From Phenylobacterium sp. RIFCSPHIGHO2_01_FULL_69_31 (GTDB taxonomy: Bacteria; Pseudomonadota; Alphaproteobacteria; Caulobacterales; Caulobacteraceae): a stretch of DNA of 64,000 bases. The notes under the pieces are model-generated. The model did not search any database. It was not told the DNA's origin and worked only from the letters and a program-made list of their open reading frames with translations. Positions 14,047-24,019 of the stretch are shown here, in pieces. The stretch spans positions 1 through 64,000 of the forward strand of contig NZ_MHXN01000023.1 of the NCBI RefSeq assembly GCF_001824475.1. The letters run 5' to 3'. The stretch's first letter is position 1; every line of letters begins with the position of its first letter. The translations under genes were made by a program, and so were the position numbers.

Positions 14047-16044
14047 ATGTCTCGCGTTCCCCTCTTTGCCGCCGCCGGCGTTCTCGCGCTGCTCGCCTCT
14101 CCCCCCGCGTTCGCGGCCGACGACGCCGGCGGTGGCAAGGACCTGGCGGAGGTGGTCGTCACGGCCGCGCCTTACGTCGTCTCGATCGACTCCACAACCA
14201 CCAGCGTCAATGTCGTGAAGCGCGAGCAGCTGGACCTGGCTCCTTCGTCGGGCCTGGGCGACGTGCTGGCCAATCTTCCCGGCGTCCGCTCGTCGTTCTT
14301 CGGGCCGGGCGCGAGCCGGCCGGTGATCCGTGGCCTCTCGGGGCCCCGCGTCCTGGTGCTGACCAACGGCGTCGGCCTGATCGACGCTTCGGGCCTGTCG
14401 CCCGACCACCAGGTGGCCAGCGACCCGCAGGAAGCCGAACGCATCGAGGTGCTGCGGGGCCCCTCGGCGCTGGCCTACGGCGGCTCGGCCATCGGCGGCA
14501 TCGTCAACATCATCGACAACCGGATCCCGTCGACCTACCGCGAGGGGGTGCACGGCCGCGTGCTCGGCTCGTACAGCACGGGCGACGAGGGCAAGGCGGT
14601 TTCCGGCGCCGTGGCCGCCGGCTTCGGCGGCGGCTTCACGCTCACGCTGGACGGAACCCACCGGCGCAGCGACGACTACGAGATCCCGGTCGATCCGATG
14701 TCGCAGGAACTGGCCGATCAGCTGGGCCTGCCCGCGCCGTCGCGCGCCCGGACCAAGGCGCCGAACACCTACGTCGACCTGGACGCCTTCGGCGGCGGCC
14801 TGTCGTGGGCCGGCGAGCCGGGCTGGGGCGGCGTGGCGGTCAAGCACACCGACAGCTCCTACGGCAGCGCGGCCGAGGAAGAGGTCCACATCGAGCTGAA
14901 GCAGACCCGCGTCGACGCGCGCGGCGGCCTCAACTTCGCCTTCGGCCCGTTCGAGAGCGTGAAGTTCAGCGGCGGCTACTCCGACTACGAACACACCGAG
15001 TTCGAGGGCGATGAGCGCGGCACCACCTTCCTGTCCGAGGGTTACGAGGGGCGCATCGAGCTGGTGCAGCCGGACCGCGGCGGCTGGCAGGGCGCGGTGG
15101 GCGTCCAGGCTCTGCACCGCGATTTCGACGCCCTCGGCGAAGAGGCCCTGATCCCCGCCACCAAGATCGACGAGATCGGCGTCTTCACCCTGCAGCGGCT
15201 GGACCGTGACGGCTGGGGCGTCGAGGGCGGGATCCGGATCGACAGCCGTTCGATCAAGAACGAGCGGGCCGACCGCGACTTCACCAACATCTCCGCGTCC
15301 ATCGGCGCCTTCGTGCGGCCGGCGGAGGGCTGGTTCTTCGGCGCCTCGCTGTCGCGCACCAGCCGCGGCCTTACCGAGGAGGAGCTGAGCTCGTTCGGCG
15401 CGCACCCCGCGACGGGGGCTTTCGAGGTGGGCGATCCCTCTCTGGACAAGGAGGTCTCGTACTCGCTGGACACCACGGCCCACTACGCGAGCGAGGCCTG
15501 GACCCTCGACCTGCACGGCTTCTACGCGGACTACGACAACTTCATCGACCTGGTCCCCACGGGCGCGATCGACGACGAGTCCGGCTTCCCGGTCTTCAAC
15601 TTCGTGCAGAGCGGAGCGAAGTTCTACGGGGCCGAGGCCGAGATCGGCTACACGCCCTGGCGCTCGGGCGAGAAAAGCTTCCGCCTGGAAGCAGCGGGGG
15701 ACTACGTGCGCGGCAAGACCGATGCTGGTCCGGCGGTGCGCATCCCGCCGTGGTCGCTGACCGCCCGCGGGGTCTACGAGGACAGCTGGTGGACCGGGAC
15801 CGTCGAGGTGCACACCGTCGGCAAGCAGGATCGGGTGGCCAGCTTCGAGTTGCCCACCGACGGCTACACCATGCTCAACGCCTCGCTGGTGGTGCGCCCC
15901 TTCGCGAACAACGCCGACCTCAAGGTCTTCGTGGACGGTCACAACCTGACCAACGTCGAGGCGCGCGAGCACGCCTCGTTCCTGAAGGACATCGTCCCGC
16001 TCCCGGGCCGCACGTTCCGGATGGGCGTGGGGTATCGGTTCTAG
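14047..16044 (+). CDS. znuD: ZnuD-like TonB-dependent zinc receptor
   Basis: The 665-aa outer-membrane receptor has a signal peptide (to AFAAD), a TonB-box region (LAEVVVTAAPY) and a plug with DVLANLPGVRSSFFGPGASR, PVIRGLSGPRVLVL and RIEVLRGPSALAYGGSAIGG. The barrel ends MGVGYRF. The plug motifs and the length are those of the ZnuD/HMA group, which imports zinc across the outer membrane. The divergent zur and the palindromic operator immediately upstream make zinc the likely cargo and zinc starvation the likely inducer. A role for haem has been reported for some relatives, so specificity is not certain. Confidence 0.85.
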   Translation: MSRVPLFAAAGVLALLASPPAFAADDAGGGKDLAEVVVTAAPYVVSIDSTTTSVNVVKREQLDLAPSSGLGDVLANLPGVRSSFFGPGASRPVIRGLSGPRVLVLTNGVGLIDASGLSPDHQVASDPQEAERIEVLRGPSALAYGGSAIGGIVNIIDNRIPSTYREGVHGRVLGSYSTGDEGKAVSGAVAAGFGGGFTLTLDGTHRRSDDYEIPVDPMSQELADQLGLPAPSRARTKAPNTYVDLDAFGGGLSWAGEPGWGGVAVKHTDSSYGSAAEEEVHIELKQTRVDARGGLNFAFGPFESVKFSGGYSDYEHTEFEGDERGTTFLSEGYEGRIELVQPDRGGWQGAVGVQALHRDFDALGEEALIPATKIDEIGVFTLQRLDRDGWGVEGGIRIDSRSIKNERADRDFTNISASIGAFVRPAEGWFFGASLSRTSRGLTEEELSSFGAHPATGAFEVGDPSLDKEVSYSLDTTAHYASEAWTLDLHGFYADYDNFIDLVPTGAIDDESGFPVFNFVQSGAKFYGAEAEIGYTPWRSGEKSFRLEAAGDYVRGKTDAGPAVRIPPWSLTARGVYEDSWWTGTVEVHTVGKQDRVASFELPTDGYTMLNASLVVRPFANNADLKVFVDGHNLTNVEAREHASFLKDIVPLPGRTFRMGVGYRF

Positions 16045-16106
16045 GGCCTGCGGCTGGCCGCGGGATGCCGATCGGATAGAGTGCCGCCGTCCAAGGGGAG
16101 AGCGGC

Positions 16107-17183
16107 ATGCGGCGCATCTGGCGGAGTTTCACCATGGCGGCGGCGGCCGCGCTGCTGTCGCTCGGGGCCGCGGCGGCGGCGCCCGAACCGGCCACGCACG
16201 ACTACGTCATCCGTGACTTCAGGTTCCGGTCCGGCGAGACCCTGCCCGAGCTGAAGGTCCGCTACCACACCCTGGGCGCGCCAAAGACCGACGCGTCGGG
16301 CAAGGTGACCAACGCCGTCCTGATCCTGCACGGCACCGGCGGGACCGGGCGCCAGTTCCTCAGCCCGCAGTTCGCCGAAGTGCTGTTCGCGCCGGGCGGG
16401 CTGCTGGACCCGGCGAAGTACTTCATCATCCTGCCGGACAACATCGGCCACGGCGGCTCGTCCAAGCCGTCGGACGGCCTGCGGATGAAGTTCCCGAAGT
16501 ACGACTACGTCGACATGGTCGCGGCCCAGCACGAGCTGGTGACCAAGGGCCTGAAGGTGGATCGTCTGCGGCTACTGATGGGGACGTCCATGGGCTGTAT
16601 GCACGGCTTCCTGTGGGCCGAGACCTGGCCTCAGGCGTCGCAGGCGCTGATGCCGATGGCCTGCCTGCCGGTCGAGATCGCGGGACGGAACCGGCTCTGG
16701 CGCAAGATGGCCATCGACGCGGTCCAGGCCGATCCCGCCTGGAACGGCGGCGACTACGTGGCCCAGCCGGTCCAGGGCCTGCGGACTGCGCAGAGTCTGC
16801 TCATCCTCGCCGGCGCCTCCCCCTTGCCGATGCAGACCCAGCTGCCGACGCGCGGGGCGGTGGATGCGTGGATCGGGCCGGAGCTGGCCCGGCGGATGGC
16901 GCCGGTGGACGCCAACGACATGATCTACCAGCTGGACGCCTCGCGGACCTACGACCCGTCGAAGGACTTGGAGAAGATCACGGCGCCCATGACCTGGGTG
17001 AACTCGGCCGACGACTTCATCAATCCGCCGGAGCTCGGCATCGCCGAGCGGGAGGCCAGGCGCCTCAAGACCACGCGGTTCGTCCTGATCCCGGCCAGCG
17101 AGGAAACCCGCGGCCATGGCACCCACACCTGGGCGGCGCTCTGGAAGGACGAACTGGCGGCGCTGCTGAAGCGGTCGGAATAG
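16107..17183 (+). CDS. Secreted alpha/beta hydrolase related to homoserine O-acetyltransferase
   Basis: The 358-aa protein starts with a signal peptide (MRRIWRSFTMAAAAALLSLG...AAAA). The fold is that of the MetX-like branch: LKVRYHTLGAPK, LILHGTGGTGRQF (oxyanion region), LPDNIGHGGSSKPSDGLR, then the nucleophile elbow GTSMGCMHGFLWAE (Ser in GTSMG). Asp lies in NSADDFINPPE, and the last His in RGHGTHTWAALW. Export makes a role in methionine synthesis unlikely; periplasmic esterase or acyltransferase activity is more plausible. It stands alone, 62 bp after znuD, and converges with the DUF4167 gene. Confidence 0.8.
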   Translation: MRRIWRSFTMAAAAALLSLGAAAAAPEPATHDYVIRDFRFRSGETLPELKVRYHTLGAPKTDASGKVTNAVLILHGTGGTGRQFLSPQFAEVLFAPGGLLDPAKYFIILPDNIGHGGSSKPSDGLRMKFPKYDYVDMVAAQHELVTKGLKVDRLRLLMGTSMGCMHGFLWAETWPQASQALMPMACLPVEIAGRNRLWRKMAIDAVQADPAWNGGDYVAQPVQGLRTAQSLLILAGASPLPMQTQLPTRGAVDAWIGPELARRMAPVDANDMIYQLDASRTYDPSKDLEKITAPMTWVNSADDFINPPELGIAEREARRLKTTRFVLIPASEETRGHGTHTWAALWKDELAALLKRSE

Positions 17184-17191
17184 GGGGCGGA

Positions 17192-17213
17192 TCCCTCCCT
17201 CAGCGGGGAGGGA
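17192..17213. terminator. Hairpin between the hydrolase and the DUF4167 gene
   Basis: A perfect 8-bp stem, TCCCTCCC (17192-17199) with GGGAGGGA (17206-17213), sits in the 35-bp gap between converging stops. It is a probable bidirectional transcription end; there is no T-run. Confidence 0.5.
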
Positions 17214-17218
17214 CCATC

Positions 17219-18259
17219 CTAGTCCTCGGAATCGGCGGTGGCCGGCGCGGCCTCGCCGCCCTCGAAGCTGCGCGGGGCGCGGCGGCGGCGCGGCTTGGGC
17301 TTTTCTTCGCCGGCGTCGGCCGCGGGGGCCGGCCGGGTCACGGCCTGCAGGAAGGCCGGCGCGTGGCTGGCGCCGCCTTCGGAGTCGCGCAGCATCGGGC
17401 CACGTTCCTGGGGCGCAGGGTCGCCCTGCGGCTGCACGACCGCCAGCGGATCGCGCTCGGGCCGGTCGTCGCGGTCGCGGTCCCGATTGCGCTCGCGGCG
17501 CGGACGGTCCTCACGCGGGGCGCGGTCCTCACGGGGCGCGCGCTCCTCGCGGTCCAGGCGCGGCCGGTCGTCGGCCGGACGCTCGTCGCTCTCGGTGCGG
17601 GGCCGGTCGTCCCGGGGACGGTCGTCGCGCGGCCGGTCATCCCTGGGTCGGTCATCGCGGCTGCGGTTGCGGTTCTGGTCGCGGCCATCGCGGTTGTCGC
17701 GGTCGCGCCACCGGTCGCGGGACCCGTCGCCGCGGTCACGGTCGCGATCCCGGGGACGATCGTCCCGGTCGCGGCCCTGCCATTCGCCGCGGTCGCGGTT
17801 GCGGTTCTGGTCGCGGTTCTGGTCCCGGTCGCGGTTCTGATCGCGCCCTTCGCCGTCCTCGCGGGCTTCGTTCTCGGCGGCGGCCTCGTCGGCGGCCATC
17901 GCCTGTTGCTGGCCGCTCTCGTCCTCGAAATCGATGTCGTAGCCGGAGGCGAACTGGTCGCGGTTGTAGATCTCGCTGGCCGGCCGGTTCGGCTGGATGG
18001 CGCGCAGGAGCCGGAAATAGTGCTCGGCGTGCTGCAGGTAGTTTTCCGCCAGGACCCGGTCGCCGGCGGAGGTCGCGTCGCGCGCAAGCTGTTGGTACTT
18101 CTCGAACACGTGCTGGGCGTTGCCGCGCACCTTCACGCCGTCGGGGCCGTTCGAATCGAACGCACGGTTGGCGTTGTGCTGCTGCGGCTTGCCGCCGCCG
18201 CCGCCGCCGCCGCCCCGATTGCGCCCGCGCTGGCGCTTCATACCCTTGAAATCTCTCAT
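17219..18259 (-). CDS. DUF4167 domain protein with a disordered Arg/Asp tail
   Basis: This 346-aa protein has an N-terminal Gly stretch and then the DUF4167 domain (about 28-105), recognisable from VRGNAQHVFEKYQQLARDA, AENYLQHAEHYFRLL and IQPNRPASEIYNRDQ. The rest is a long disordered run of Arg, Asp and Asn (DRDRDDRPRDRDRDRG and similar) ending with a basic RRRRAPRSFEG segment. Such proteins occur throughout alphaproteobacteria near prfA/prmC, as here. The composition suggests RNA or nucleoid contact, but no function is established. The many RD repeats make long false frames on the opposite strand. Confidence 0.85.
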   Translation of the reverse strand: MRDFKGMKRQRGRNRGGGGGGGGKPQQHNANRAFDSNGPDGVKVRGNAQHVFEKYQQLARDATSAGDRVLAENYLQHAEHYFRLLRAIQPNRPASEIYNRDQFASGYDIDFEDESGQQQAMAADEAAAENEAREDGEGRDQNRDRDQNRDQNRNRDRGEWQGRDRDDRPRDRDRDRGDGSRDRWRDRDNRDGRDQNRNRSRDDRPRDDRPRDDRPRDDRPRTESDERPADDRPRLDREERAPREDRAPREDRPRRERNRDRDRDDRPERDPLAVVQPQGDPAPQERGPMLRDSEGGASHAPAFLQAVTRPAPAADAGEEKPKPRRRRAPRSFEGGEAAPATADSED

Positions 18260-18500
18260 AATTCGGAAACCGTTCGGTTCTTCCCTAGCGCCCCTATCGG
18301 CGCCTTGGCCTTCAGCGTGGTCGAGCCTTGGCCCGGTCAGTCATGTGAAGACGTGTGTTTTCCCCGTCTTCCGCCCGGAAGCTCATCAGCGAGAGGCTAG
18401 GAAGCGTCGCGCCTGTCGGGCCGGGCGGGCGTCCTTCATGGGGACGCATCTACCTGCAACACCGACGAATTTGGGTGGAGACGTGATCTGATGTAGCGAG

Positions 18501-19370
18501 TCAGCCCGCCGTTTCCAAGGGCTTTTTCTCGCCGACCACCACCCGGTCGCGATTGGCGAGGTCGCGGACGGTCTGCACCAGCACCGCGCCGGCCGCCTTG
18601 AACAGGGCCTCCACGGCGTCCTTCTGGTCGTAGCCGATCTCCACGGCGAAGCGGCCGCCGGGCTTCAGCACGCGCAGGATCTCGGGCGCCAGGATGCGGT
18701 AGTGGTCGAGGCCATCGGCGCCCCCCTCGAGCGCCAGGCGCGGCTCGTGGTCGCGCACCTCGGGCTCCAGGGTCTCGATGACGTGGGTGGCGATGTAGGG
18801 CGGGTTGGAGACCACCAGGTCGAAGGACGCATCCTCCAGCCCCGCGGTCCAGTCGCCGCGCAGCAGGGCCACCCGGTTCGCCAGGCCAAGGGAGGCGGCG
18901 TTGTCCCGCGCCACGGCCAGCGCCTCTTCCGAGACGTCCACGCCCAGGCCCTTGGCGGCGGGCCGCTCGGCCAGCAGCGCCAGCAGGATCGCGCCCGAGC
19001 CGATGCCCAGGTCCAGGATCCGCCACGGCGCATGCTCGGGGAAGTCGCGCAGGGCGAACTCCACCACGGTCTCGGTGTCCGGCCGGGGCGTCAGCACGTC
19101 CCGCGTGACGCCCAGCATGATCTTCCAGAAGCCCTTGCGCCCCAGGATGTGGCTGACCGGCTCGCGGCGCTCGCGGCGGGCGATGTAGTCCTCCAGCGTC
19201 GCCTCGTGCTCCGGGGTGAGGCCGCGATAGGGATCGGTGACGATGTCCATCCGCGTGGCTTCGGCGGCGGCCTCCACGAGAAGGCGCGCGTCGATCACCG
19301 GGCTGGAGACGCCCGCGGCCTCCAGGCGCTTCTTGGCCCCTTGCCAGGCCTTGAGGAGGTTCAGGGTCAT
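18501..19370 (-). CDS. prmC: Release-factor glutamine methyltransferase PrmC
   Basis: The 289-aa SAM-dependent enzyme methylates the Gln of the GGQ motif in peptide release factors. It has an N-terminal helical domain (to about 80), then PVSHILGRKGFWK, the SAM loop ILDLGIGSGAILLALL and the diagnostic NPPYI motif (VVSNPPYIATHVIETLEPE). It is coupled to the upstream MOSC gene by an ATGA overlap. In most alphaproteobacteria prmC follows prfA directly; here three other genes separate the two. Confidence 0.93.
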   Translation of the reverse strand: MTLNLLKAWQGAKKRLEAAGVSSPVIDARLLVEAAAEATRMDIVTDPYRGLTPEHEATLEDYIARRERREPVSHILGRKGFWKIMLGVTRDVLTPRPDTETVVEFALRDFPEHAPWRILDLGIGSGAILLALLAERPAAKGLGVDVSEEALAVARDNAASLGLANRVALLRGDWTAGLEDASFDLVVSNPPYIATHVIETLEPEVRDHEPRLALEGGADGLDHYRILAPEILRVLKPGGRFAVEIGYDQKDAVEALFKAAGAVLVQTVRDLANRDRVVVGEKKPLETAG

Positions 19371-20134
19371 TGCGGCGCCGTCGCCGCGTCGCCCAGGGCC
19401 ACGCGGCCGGCAGACGTCATCTGGATGTAGATCCCGCAGAACATGTGGCCGTAATTGTCGAACAGAGCCTTCACCACGTCGAGGTCGCGCACCGCCGTGG
19501 CGGGGTCAACGCCGGTCGCCGCGCACCGGACGATGGGCTTGAACACCTTGGCCCGGCCCCAGCCCACCATCAACTCACGGCCGCTCCATTCGTTCTCGGC
19601 CCACGCGGGCCAGCCTTCGACATAGAGGTTGCCGCGAAAGCGCAGCGGGTCCAGCTCCACGCCCATCTTCTGCGAGAGATCGCGGACGCTGGCCATGTTG
19701 ATCACCGAGACCTGGCCCAGGGGATGATCGGTGAAGCGGAAACCGCCACGGGCATCCACCACCTGGAGGGGCCCACGAAGGTCGTCCCCGTCTAGGAAAT
19801 CGGTCAGCCACGCGGCGAACGCCGCCCGTCCGTGGTCGTCGGCCAGTCGCCCGGAGAAGACCGGCGCGCCCGGCGCCTCGGCCGTCAGGACGCCGCTGGC
19901 CTCGTCGTAGCGCGTGCGCGCGGCCGCCACCTTCGGGATCGCGGCCAGGACGGTGAACTTCTGCTTCGGCGTGAAGGCCGGGGCGTCGGGATCGTACCCG
20001 GACGGCCCGTTCTCCACGGCCCAGATGCGGTCGTGCGGAAAGCCCTCGCCCGGGGCGAGGTCCACGTGGGGCAGGGGCTCGGGCGTGAAGCCCTTCACCG
20101 GATGGCGATAGATCGCCGCAACATGGCCGCTCAT
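19367..20134 (-). CDS. MOSC domain protein
   Basis: This 255-aa protein begins with the MOSC N-terminal beta-barrel motif (AAIYRHPVKGFTPEPL). It continues with GEGFPHDRIWAVENG and the core RFRGNLYVEGWPAWAENEW, followed by VGWGRAKVFKPIVRCAATGV with the conserved Cys that can carry sulfur or bind the molybdenum cofactor. The family includes the C-terminal domain of Mo-cofactor sulfurases and mARC/YcbX-like reductases. The partner is not known. Its stop overlaps the start of prmC (ATGA), which suggests translational coupling. Confidence 0.85.
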   Translation of the reverse strand: MSGHVAAIYRHPVKGFTPEPLPHVDLAPGEGFPHDRIWAVENGPSGYDPDAPAFTPKQKFTVLAAIPKVAAARTRYDEASGVLTAEAPGAPVFSGRLADDHGRAAFAAWLTDFLDGDDLRGPLQVVDARGGFRFTDHPLGQVSVINMASVRDLSQKMGVELDPLRFRGNLYVEGWPAWAENEWSGRELMVGWGRAKVFKPIVRCAATGVDPATAVRDLDVVKALFDNYGHMFCGIYIQMTSAGRVALGDAATAPQ

Positions 20135-20165
20135 GGTCGGCTTCTGGCGGAATCGCGGCCATGGC

Positions 20166-21488
20166 TCAAGGCGCCAGGCGCTGCGCCGCCCCGTAAGTTC
20201 CCGCCGCCCTGCCGGTGCGGGTGAAGTCCAGCACCGCTCGATAATAGCCCTCGGCGTACCGGGTGTAGACGCGCTTGCCGGCCACGACGTCGAATTCCCG
20301 GATGCCGTGGTCGGTTCGCGGGAACTGCAGCACGGTGATCCTCCGGCCCTCTTTCGCCAGGCCCACCAGGCGGGCGGCGGTCTCTTCGGGCGGCGCTTCC
20401 AGGTCCTCGCCTGCGATCAGCCACAGGATGGGCGCCTCGACGCTGCGCAACACAGGAATCGGGTCGTGTTCCCATGTCGTGCCCTTGTCTTGGGCGGGGC
20501 CGATGGCGCGGACGGCGGCCTCGGGCGCTTTGGCGATCTGGCCGGTGAACTCGCCTTCCAGATCCTTCCACCACGGCTCGTCCGACCACTTCGCGCGAAG
20601 CGCGTTCAGATCGTCGAACGCGGTGAACTTGCTGACCACCACCTTGGCCGTGGCGTCGGTGACCTGCGCGGCCTTGGCCAGCACGTCCGGTCCGTAGCCC
20701 TTGTCCTTGAGGCCGCGCAGGGTTTCGCCGCGGTCCTCGGCCAGGGGGCTCTCCGCCATGCCGTAGCGCACCAGCGCGTAGTCGACATCGACCTTCGTCG
20801 CGGCCAGCGGGATGATCCAGCCCGCCTGGCTTCCGCCGTCGAAGCCCAGGCGGGAGATGCGCTTGCCCCCGAGCCGCCGCGCCTCCCGCGCGGCCGCCGC
20901 CGCGTCGTCGGCCAGCACGTGGAAATCCTGGGTGTACTTGCCCTGCGAACCGCCGGAACCGCGCTTGTCATAGACGAACACGCCCACCCCCAGGGCGGGC
21001 CAGGCCCGCGGCTCGAAGTAGAACGCCCGCGCCGAATAGCTCTCGGATCCATGAACCAGGACCGAGACAGGCACGGCCTTCCCGCCCTTGGGCAGCACCA
21101 GCCGCCCCGCCAGCATCGTGCCGCCCGACCCTTTGAAGGTGGTGTCGCGAACCTCCAGCGCCACCCGGGTTCCGGCCCGGCCTGAAAAGCTGATCTTTCC
21201 TTCGCCGCACGGGCCGAAGGCGATCGCCAGGCCGTCGTCCGCGCCCGTCCAGCCACGGGTGCTCCGCCAGGCGCCGTTGTCCTTGGCAAGCCGTCCGGTC
21301 TGGCCATCCAGCGTACGCCAGCGCAGCGCCCCGTCGCTCGTGGGGCCGACGTCCACCAGGGCGCCGTCGGTCAGCCGATAGACGCCGACGTGGCAATCGC
21401 CCTCGGTCGGCGTGGCGGCTTCCTGCGCTCCCGCCGCGCCGGCCCAGGCCATTGTGGCCAACAGGAAAATCCACGCGACCGGCTTCAT
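20166..21488 (-). CDS. Secreted alpha/beta hydrolase
   Basis: The 440-aa precursor starts at ATG 21488 with a signal peptide (MKPVAWIFLLATMAWAGAAG). About 125 N-terminal residues form a beta domain, then the hydrolase fold: PVSVLVHGSESYSARAF, GVGVFVYDKRGSGGSQGKY (a typical loop) and the nucleophile elbow LGFDGGSQAGWIIPLAA. Acid and His are probably in IAGEDLEAPPEE and RTDHGIREFD. This resembles the esterase/acyl-peptidase-like hydrolases of proteobacteria with a fused N-terminal barrel. It is periplasmic and the substrate is unknown. The gene is 31 bp upstream of the MOSC gene and may head that operon. Confidence 0.8.
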   Translation of the reverse strand: MKPVAWIFLLATMAWAGAAGAQEAATPTEGDCHVGVYRLTDGALVDVGPTSDGALRWRTLDGQTGRLAKDNGAWRSTRGWTGADDGLAIAFGPCGEGKISFSGRAGTRVALEVRDTTFKGSGGTMLAGRLVLPKGGKAVPVSVLVHGSESYSARAFYFEPRAWPALGVGVFVYDKRGSGGSQGKYTQDFHVLADDAAAAAREARRLGGKRISRLGFDGGSQAGWIIPLAATKVDVDYALVRYGMAESPLAEDRGETLRGLKDKGYGPDVLAKAAQVTDATAKVVVSKFTAFDDLNALRAKWSDEPWWKDLEGEFTGQIAKAPEAAVRAIGPAQDKGTTWEHDPIPVLRSVEAPILWLIAGEDLEAPPEETAARLVGLAKEGRRITVLQFPRTDHGIREFDVVAGKRVYTRYAEGYYRAVLDFTRTGRAAGTYGAAQRLAP

Positions 21489-21610
21489 GCACGCCTCCGT
21501 TCCATCCCGCCATGATCGTCGGCGGCCGGGCCAAGTCGAGTTAGCGATCGGTAAGGCGGGGAACGGGCGGCGCCGTGGGCGGTTGAGCCTGCGGGAGTTG
21601 GAGGCAGGCC

Positions 21611-22864
21611 TTGTCGAGCGCAACCATTCACCGGCCGGCGGGCCGCAAGCGCGCCGTGGCGTCCGCGGTCCTGGCGGCGGCGCCGTGGGCGTTGGCCGCC
21701 GTGGCGGCCTCGGCCTGGTGGACGTCGGCGCGCCAGAAGACCGCGCCGCAACCCCTGCGGATCGAGCCCAAGCCGCAGCCGGGCCTCAGCCGGCAGACAG
21801 TCGCCGAGCCCGCGCACTTCGAGGCCCAGGAGCCCGGCCGCGGGCGGGTGGCCGAGCGCCCCCACCACATTCCCTTGCAGGGCTGGAAGGACATCCTGTG
21901 GCGGACGTGGCGCGAGATCAGCCAGGACCGGCTGACGGTGGTGGCGGGCAGCGTGACGTACTACACCCTGCTGGCGATCTTCCCGGCGCTGGGCGTCTTC
22001 GTCTCGCTCTACGGCCTGATCGCCGACGTGAGCCTGGTCGAGGACCAGCTGGTGCAGCTCTCGGCGATCTTCCCGCCTGAGGCGGTGCGGCTGATCGGCG
22101 AGCAGATGCTGCGGCTGGCCAACGGGAAGGCGGCGGGCCTTTCGGCCGCCTTCATCATCAGCCTGCTGTTCTCGATCTGGAGCGCCAGCGCCGGGATGAA
22201 GTCGCTCTTCGACGGCCTGAACATCGCCTACGACGAGACGGAGAAGCGCAACTATCTGCTGCGGACCGCCCTGACCTATGGCTTCACCCTGGCCCTCCTG
22301 CTGTTCCTGGCCCTGGTAAGCGGCATCCTGGTCGCCGCGCCGCTGGCCCTGGAGGCGCTCCGCATCCGCGACGACTTGCTGATCGCGGCCCGCTGGCCGC
22401 TGGTCTACGTCGTCGCCGCGGCCGCGTTCTGCATCGCCTACCGCTACGGGCCCAGCCGGCGGCTCGCGCGCTGGCGCTGGCTGATCCCCGGCAGTGCGGC
22501 GGCCGCCTTCCTCTGGATGGCCGGTTCGGCCGGCTTTTCCTGGTACCTCAACAACGTCGCGCGGCTCGACGCCACCTACGGCTCCCTGGGGGCGGTCATC
22601 GGCTTCATGCTGTGGATCTGGTTCTCGGTGATGGTGGTGCTGATGGGCGCCGAGCTGAACGCTGAGATCGAACACCAGACGGCGATGGATTCCACCACCG
22701 GCCCGCCCAAGCCGATGGGCGAGCGCGGCGCCGCCATGGCCGACACCGTCGGCCTCCGCTTCATCGGCTTCCGCAAAGGCGCGGGCCAGCTCCTGGGCGT
22801 CCTCCGCCGCCAGGCGCAGAACTTGCGTCGTCACGGCAAGCCGGAAAGCCCCGGCCCTAGTTGA
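21611..22864 (+). CDS. YihY/BrkB family membrane protein
   Basis: The 417-aa inner-membrane protein has an N-terminal Arg/Pro-rich tail with one hydrophobic stretch. The YihY core follows: [15 protein letters not shown] opening ([18 protein letters not shown]), [20 protein letters not shown], six membrane helices, [20 protein letters not shown], and [29 protein letters not shown] segments near the end. The Pfam relatives are called virulence factor BrkB but have no proven transport function. The start is TTG with a GGAGG site 6 nt upstream (21600-21604). The 3' end overlaps prfA by 8 bp (convergent). Confidence 0.87.
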   Translation: MSSATIHRPAGRKRAVASAVLAAAPWALAAVAASAWWTSARQKTAPQPLRIEPKPQPGLSRQTVAEPAHFEAQEPGRGRVAERPHHIPLQGWKDILWRTWREISQDRLTVVAGSVTYYTLLAIFPALGVFVSLYGLIADVSLVEDQLVQLSAIFPPEAVRLIGEQMLRLANGKAAGLSAAFIISLLFSIWSASAGMKSLFDGLNIAYDETEKRNYLLRTALTYGFTLALLLFLALVSGILVAAPLALEALRIRDDLLIAARWPLVYVVAAAAFCIAYRYGPSRRLARWRWLIPGSAAAAFLWMAGSAGFSWYLNNVARLDATYGSLGAVIGFMLWIWFSVMVVLMGAELNAEIEHQTAMDSTTGPPKPMGERGAAMADTVGLRFIGFRKGAGQLLGVLRRQAQNLRRHGKPESPGPS

Positions 22865-23933
22865 ACTCGTCTTCCAGCGCCGCCAGCCGGGCGGCCTGGT
22901 CTTCGGCGATCAGGGGGTTGATCACGTCGTCGAGGGCCTCGCCCTCCATGATCTTGGGCAGGTTGTAGAGGGTCAGGTTGATCCGGTGGTCGGTGACCCG
23001 GCCCTGCGGGAAGTTGTAGGTGCGGATGCGTTCCGACCGGTCGCCCGAGCCGACCTGGCTCTTGCGGGCGTCAGCGCGGGCGGTGTCGAGGGCCTCGCGC
23101 TGCTGGTCGTACAGCTTGACCTTCAGCGCCTTCATGGCCCGCGCGCGGTTCTGGTGCTGCGACTTCTCGGAGCTGGTCACCACGATGCCGGTGGGCAAGT
23201 GCGTGATGCGCACGGCGGAGTCGGTCTTGTTCACGTGCTGGCCGCCGGCGCCGGACGAGCGATAGGTGTCGATCCGCAGGTCCTGGTCGCGGATCTCGAT
23301 CTCCACGTCCTCGGGCTCGGGCAGGATGGCGACCGTGGCGGCCGAGGTGTGGATGCGCCCCTGGGCCTCGGTGGCCGGCACGCGCTGCACCCGGTGGACG
23401 CCGCTCTCGAACTTCAGCCGGCCGAACACGCCGTCACCGGTGATCGCGGCCACGATCTCCTTGTAGCCGCCCATCTCGCCCTCGGTGACCGAGTCGATCT
23501 CCACCCGCCAGCCGTGGGTCTGGGCATAGCGCTGGTACATGCGGAACAGGTCGCCGGCGAACAGCGCCGCCTCGTCGCCGCCCGTGCCGGCCCGCACTTC
23601 CAGGATGGCCGAGGCGTTCTCGTCCTTGTCCTTGGGGGCCAGCAGCAGGGCCACCTCATGCTCCAGCGCCGGGATGCGCTCCTTCAGCGCCTCCAGCTCC
23701 ACCCGGGCGAGGTCGGCCATCTCGGGATCGCCCGACGCGGCCATTTCCTCCAGCTCCGGCGCCTCGGCGCGGACCTTCTCCAGGCTCAGCACCGCATCGG
23801 CCACCGGCTTCAGCTCGGCGTGCTCCTTGGACAGGCGGACGATCTCGGCCCCGTCGGCGGCCGCGCCCATGCGCGCCTCGATCTCGCGGAAGCGGTCGAG
23901 CACCTGGTCGAGCCTGGCCTGGGGAAGTCGCAA
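22857..23933 (-). CDS. prfA: Peptide chain release factor 1
   Basis: RF1 (358 aa) ends translation at UAA/UAG. It shows the codon-recognition region (THLPTGIVV, with [14 protein letters not shown]), the catalytic GGQ motif ([19 protein letters not shown]) and the C-terminal [15 protein letters not shown]. The start is TTG 23933 ([12 protein letters not shown]), with AAAGGA 8 nt upstream; the frame is open further upstream but that part has no family match, and the chosen length is normal. It is the likely substrate of PrmC (18501-19370). Confidence 0.95.
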   Translation of the reverse strand: MRLPQARLDQVLDRFREIEARMGAAADGAEIVRLSKEHAELKPVADAVLSLEKVRAEAPELEEMAASGDPEMADLARVELEALKERIPALEHEVALLLAPKDKDENASAILEVRAGTGGDEAALFAGDLFRMYQRYAQTHGWRVEIDSVTEGEMGGYKEIVAAITGDGVFGRLKFESGVHRVQRVPATEAQGRIHTSAATVAILPEPEDVEIEIRDQDLRIDTYRSSGAGGQHVNKTDSAVRITHLPTGIVVTSSEKSQHQNRARAMKALKVKLYDQQREALDTARADARKSQVGSGDRSERIRTYNFPQGRVTDHRINLTLYNLPKIMEGEALDDVINPLIAEDQAARLAALEDEFN

Positions 23934-24019
23934 CGGTTCGGTCCTTTGAAGGGCGCTTCCTCTACCCGGAACCGGCCCGGGCGCCAAATCCGGGCTATGG
24001 TCGCGCGAGGAGGACCGCC

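Noticed and set aside
17400..18100. Plus-strand gene rich in Val/Ala across the DUF4167 gene
   Set aside because: It is the complement of the Arg/Asp repeat tract; the minus strand has the recognisable DUF4167 domain and a proper start.
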